Shown here: positions 14,760-15,784 of the stretch, one piece after another
How positions within the stretch are numbered: the stretch's first letter is position 1
How the letters are laid out: every line of letters begins with the position of its first letter
Assembly (NCBI GenBank): GCA_946478845.1
Contig: CAMLDI010000054.1
Location: 1-15,784 of the forward strand
Source: an uncultured Paenibacillaceae bacterium
Lineage (GTDB): Bacteria > Bacillota > Bacilli > Aneurinibacillales > Aneurinibacillaceae
Length of the DNA stretch: 15,784 bases
Reading direction: 5' to 3'
The notes under the pieces: model-generated
What the model saw: the letters and a program-made list of their open reading frames with translations, nothing else
Told to the model about the DNA's origin: nothing
The model's database searches: none
Made by a program: the position numbers and the translations under genes

Positions 14760-15405
14760 CCCTTTGAAATTGGTTTAATATATTTTTTAATTTTTTAAGA
14801 TCTTCTAGAAAGACCTCATTTAATTCTCTTCGATAAATAATAGATGCAGGATGATATAAGGGAAAAACATGATAATTTGCTGTAGATAAGGCAAATTTAT
14901 TCTGGTTCACATCAAAATACTGAATAGGGGTGTTCAATAAAGTGCCGTGTACTTCAGATATATTTGATTGCCCTGTTATTCTTTTTAAAGGAACAGAACC
15001 AAGGGTGATAATCAAAGAGGGTACCATTTTTTTAATTTCATAGTCTAGCCAGGGAGCACATGCTAGAATTTCCTTTTTTCCTGGTTGCCGATTGGATTTT
15101 GTCACTTTCACTGTGCCATTTTTTAAGATTTTTTCTTTCGTATTATAAGGACGGCAGCGAGTAGTGTTGCTAATATAAATATCTTTGCGGTCCAATCTAA
15201 TCACACTAAGAAACTCATTTAAATTCTCCCCTGCTTTACCCTGAAAAGGTTTCCCTCTTTTCATTTCTTCTGCTCCAGCACTTTCTCCGATTAACATGAT
15301 TTTTGCATTTGCTGGACCATCACCCGGTACAGGGGTTTCTCCTTCTTCCCTGCGACAACCATCTTCACATTCGTTGCATAACAAAAACTCTGCAGGTAAA
15401 ACCAT
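14746..15405 (-). CDS. Uracil-DNA glycosylase, family 4 type with iron-sulfur cluster
   Basis: A 219-residue base-excision repair enzyme that removes uracil from DNA. The superfamily motif 1 region is LIGESAGAEEMKRGKPFQGKAG (38-59), and motif 3 is PLYHPAS with His185. Four cysteines expected to hold a [4Fe-4S] cluster are visible: Cys10 and Cys13 in CNEC, Cys84 in TTRCRP and Cys116 in LACAPWL; Cys17 is an extra candidate. Family 4 enzymes usually have about 15 residues between the last two; here there are 31, because of a Lys-rich insert at about 87-110. Motif 1 reads GESAG where most family 4 members have GEAPG. The ATG has GGTGGTGA before it. It forms its own unit, ending at a terminator that overlaps its stop. 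Confidence 0.87.
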   Translation of the reverse strand: MVLPAEFLLCNECEDGCRREEGETPVPGDGPANAKIMLIGESAGAEEMKRGKPFQGKAGENLNEFLSVIRLDRKDIYISNTTRCRPYNTKEKILKNGTVKVTKSNRQPGKKEILACAPWLDYEIKKMVPSLIITLGSVPLKRITGQSNISEVHGTLLNTPIQYFDVNQNKFALSTANYHVFPLYHPASIIYRRELNEVFLEDLKKLKNILNQFQRDPSV

Positions 15406-15462
15406 TTCATCACCACCAAAATATGTATATCATCTTTTTAATACGAATTATCTTTTGTAAAA

Positions 15463-15483
15463 TAATGAAATCTTATTTCATTA
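15463..15483. repeat. Inverted repeat between the glycosylase gene and the hydrolase remnant
   Basis: TAATGAAAT and ATTTCATTA are perfect 9-bp inverted arms around CTT. The site lies 58 bases before the glycosylase start on one strand and directly upstream of the ribosome binding site-like GAGGT of the hydrolase remnant on the other, so it could have been an operator for either. No T tract follows, so it is not a terminator. Confidence 0.45.
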
Positions 15484-15496
15484 GAGGTCTAATTGA

Positions 15497-15616
15497 ATAA
15501 AACTTCGAGTTGCTGCTGTACAATATCATCTGCATTCCATTCATAGTTTCAATGAATTTTCCCAGCAAGTCAAACATTATATTAAAACAGCTGCAGAATT
15601 TGATGCTGAACTTGTT
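15497..15616 (+). pseudogene. Truncated 5' remnant of a carbon-nitrogen (nitrilase-type) hydrolase gene
   Basis: Translated from 15497, the sequence begins KLRVAAVQYHLHSI, continues SFNEFSQQV and KHYIKTAAEFDAELV, and then loses similarity at about 15616. This is the N-terminal strand-helix-strand of CN-hydrolase proteins of the YhcX kind found in Bacillales, whose next segment should read like FPExF and contain the first catalytic Glu; it is missing. The first codon is ATA, placed 8 bases after GAGGT where an ATG would be expected, so the start appears decayed as well. The frame then runs on as unrelated sequence to a stop beside the tRNA gene. Only about 40 of a usual 270 or more residues remain, so this cannot make an active enzyme. 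Recognition is from memory of the family, not from an alignment. Confidence 0.6.
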
Positions 15617-15620
15617 AAAG

Positions 15621-15645
15621 CTAAAAGGATTAACCCGCCTTTTAG
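15621..15645. repeat. Inverted repeat at the breakpoint of the hydrolase remnant
   Basis: CTAAAAGG and CCTTTTAG form perfect 8-bp arms around a 9-base loop, starting five bases after the similarity to the CN-hydrolase ends. It may be a remnant terminator or a deletion scar. No strong T tract follows on either strand. Confidence 0.4.
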
Positions 15646-15694
15646 GGGGAGGCAGAATGCCCGGGTATCATATGTATATAACAGATATAACAGC

Positions 15695-15718
15695 AAAAAA
15701 GCCGTTCATAAGAACGAC
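15695..15718 (-). terminator. Intrinsic terminator of the tRNA-Gly gene
   Basis: On the minus strand GTCGTTC pairs with GAACGGC (7 pairs, one G-U) around TTAT, followed by T6. It lies 14 bases downstream of the tRNA 3' end. Confidence 0.85.
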
Positions 15719-15731
15719 TTTACATTTTAAA

Positions 15732-15784
15732 TGGAGCGGGTGATGGGAATCGAACCCACGTATTCAGCTTGGAAGGCTGATGTT
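15732..15784 (-). tRNA. tRNA-Gly (anticodon UCC), 3' part only
   Basis: Read on the minus strand, the visible part has the anticodon arm TCAGC-CTTCCAA-GCTGA with anticodon TCC, the T arm GTGGG-TTCGATT-CCCAT with the universal TTCGA loop, the 3' acceptor strand CACCCGC, discriminator T and an encoded CCA. The acceptor partner would be GCGGGTG, typical of glycine tRNAs. The 5' half (acceptor and D arm) lies beyond the window edge. Confidence 0.96.

Noticed and set aside
15510..15743. Plus-strand frame of 77 codons over the hydrolase remnant
   Set aside because: It is out of frame with the recognisable CN-hydrolase segment and runs into the tRNA gene; its composition looks random.
1..15784. CRISPR arrays, transposases, prophage genes
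   Set aside because: No regularly spaced repeats and no transposase, integrase or phage structural motifs were seen in any frame.

Overview
The window looks like chromosomal DNA of a low-GC, Gram-positive endospore former of the order Bacillales. The evidence is the prkA-yhbH(-spoVR) sporulation module, strong AGGAGG-type ribosome binding sites with some GTG starts, U-tailed intrinsic terminators, a YhcX-like hydrolase remnant, and proteins (HMO-type monooxygenase, QueG with HEAT repeats, Amidase_6, TrmL/CspR) typical of that group. I cannot name the genus. Almost every gene lies on the minus strand, so transcription runs from high to low coordinates.

Layout in transcription order. At the right edge is the 3' part of a tRNA-Gly(UCC) gene with its own terminator. 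Next to it, on the plus strand, is a decayed fragment of a carbon-nitrogen hydrolase gene. Then come a family 4-type uracil-DNA glycosylase and, behind its own promoter region, the dominant gene of the window. This encodes an 1802-residue fusion of acyl-CoA synthetase, enoyl-CoA hydratase and enoyl-CoA reductase, which I call propionyl-CoA synthase (Pcs). It would convert 3-hydroxypropionate to propionyl-CoA in one polypeptide. A strong terminator separates it from the rnhA-queG-ogt group (RNase HI, epoxyqueuosine reductase, O6-alkylguanine-DNA alkyltransferase), which ends at another terminator.

The next group is an Amidase_6 protein, an RDD-family membrane protein, the tRNA wobble 2'-O-methyltransferase TrmL and an MTA/purine nucleoside phosphorylase. 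TrmL has a promoter of its own, and the phosphorylase ends in a bidirectional terminator. That terminator is shared with an intergenic plus-strand gene for a 28-residue membrane peptide. A heme-degrading-type monooxygenase with its own terminator follows. Last comes the sporulation operon prkA-yhbH, with the first codons of a probable spoVR at the left edge.

Most of the window is housekeeping: DNA repair, tRNA modification, nucleoside salvage and sporulation. Four items stand out. They are the Pcs fusion in a Gram-positive spore former with a palindrome-rich control region; the apparent duplication of the Rossmann unit inside its reductase part; the small membrane-peptide gene with clear promoter, Shine-Dalgarno sequence and terminator; and the nitrilase-family remnant beside the tRNA gene. 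The window holds no other 3-hydroxypropionate-cycle gene, no transposase and no CRISPR array.
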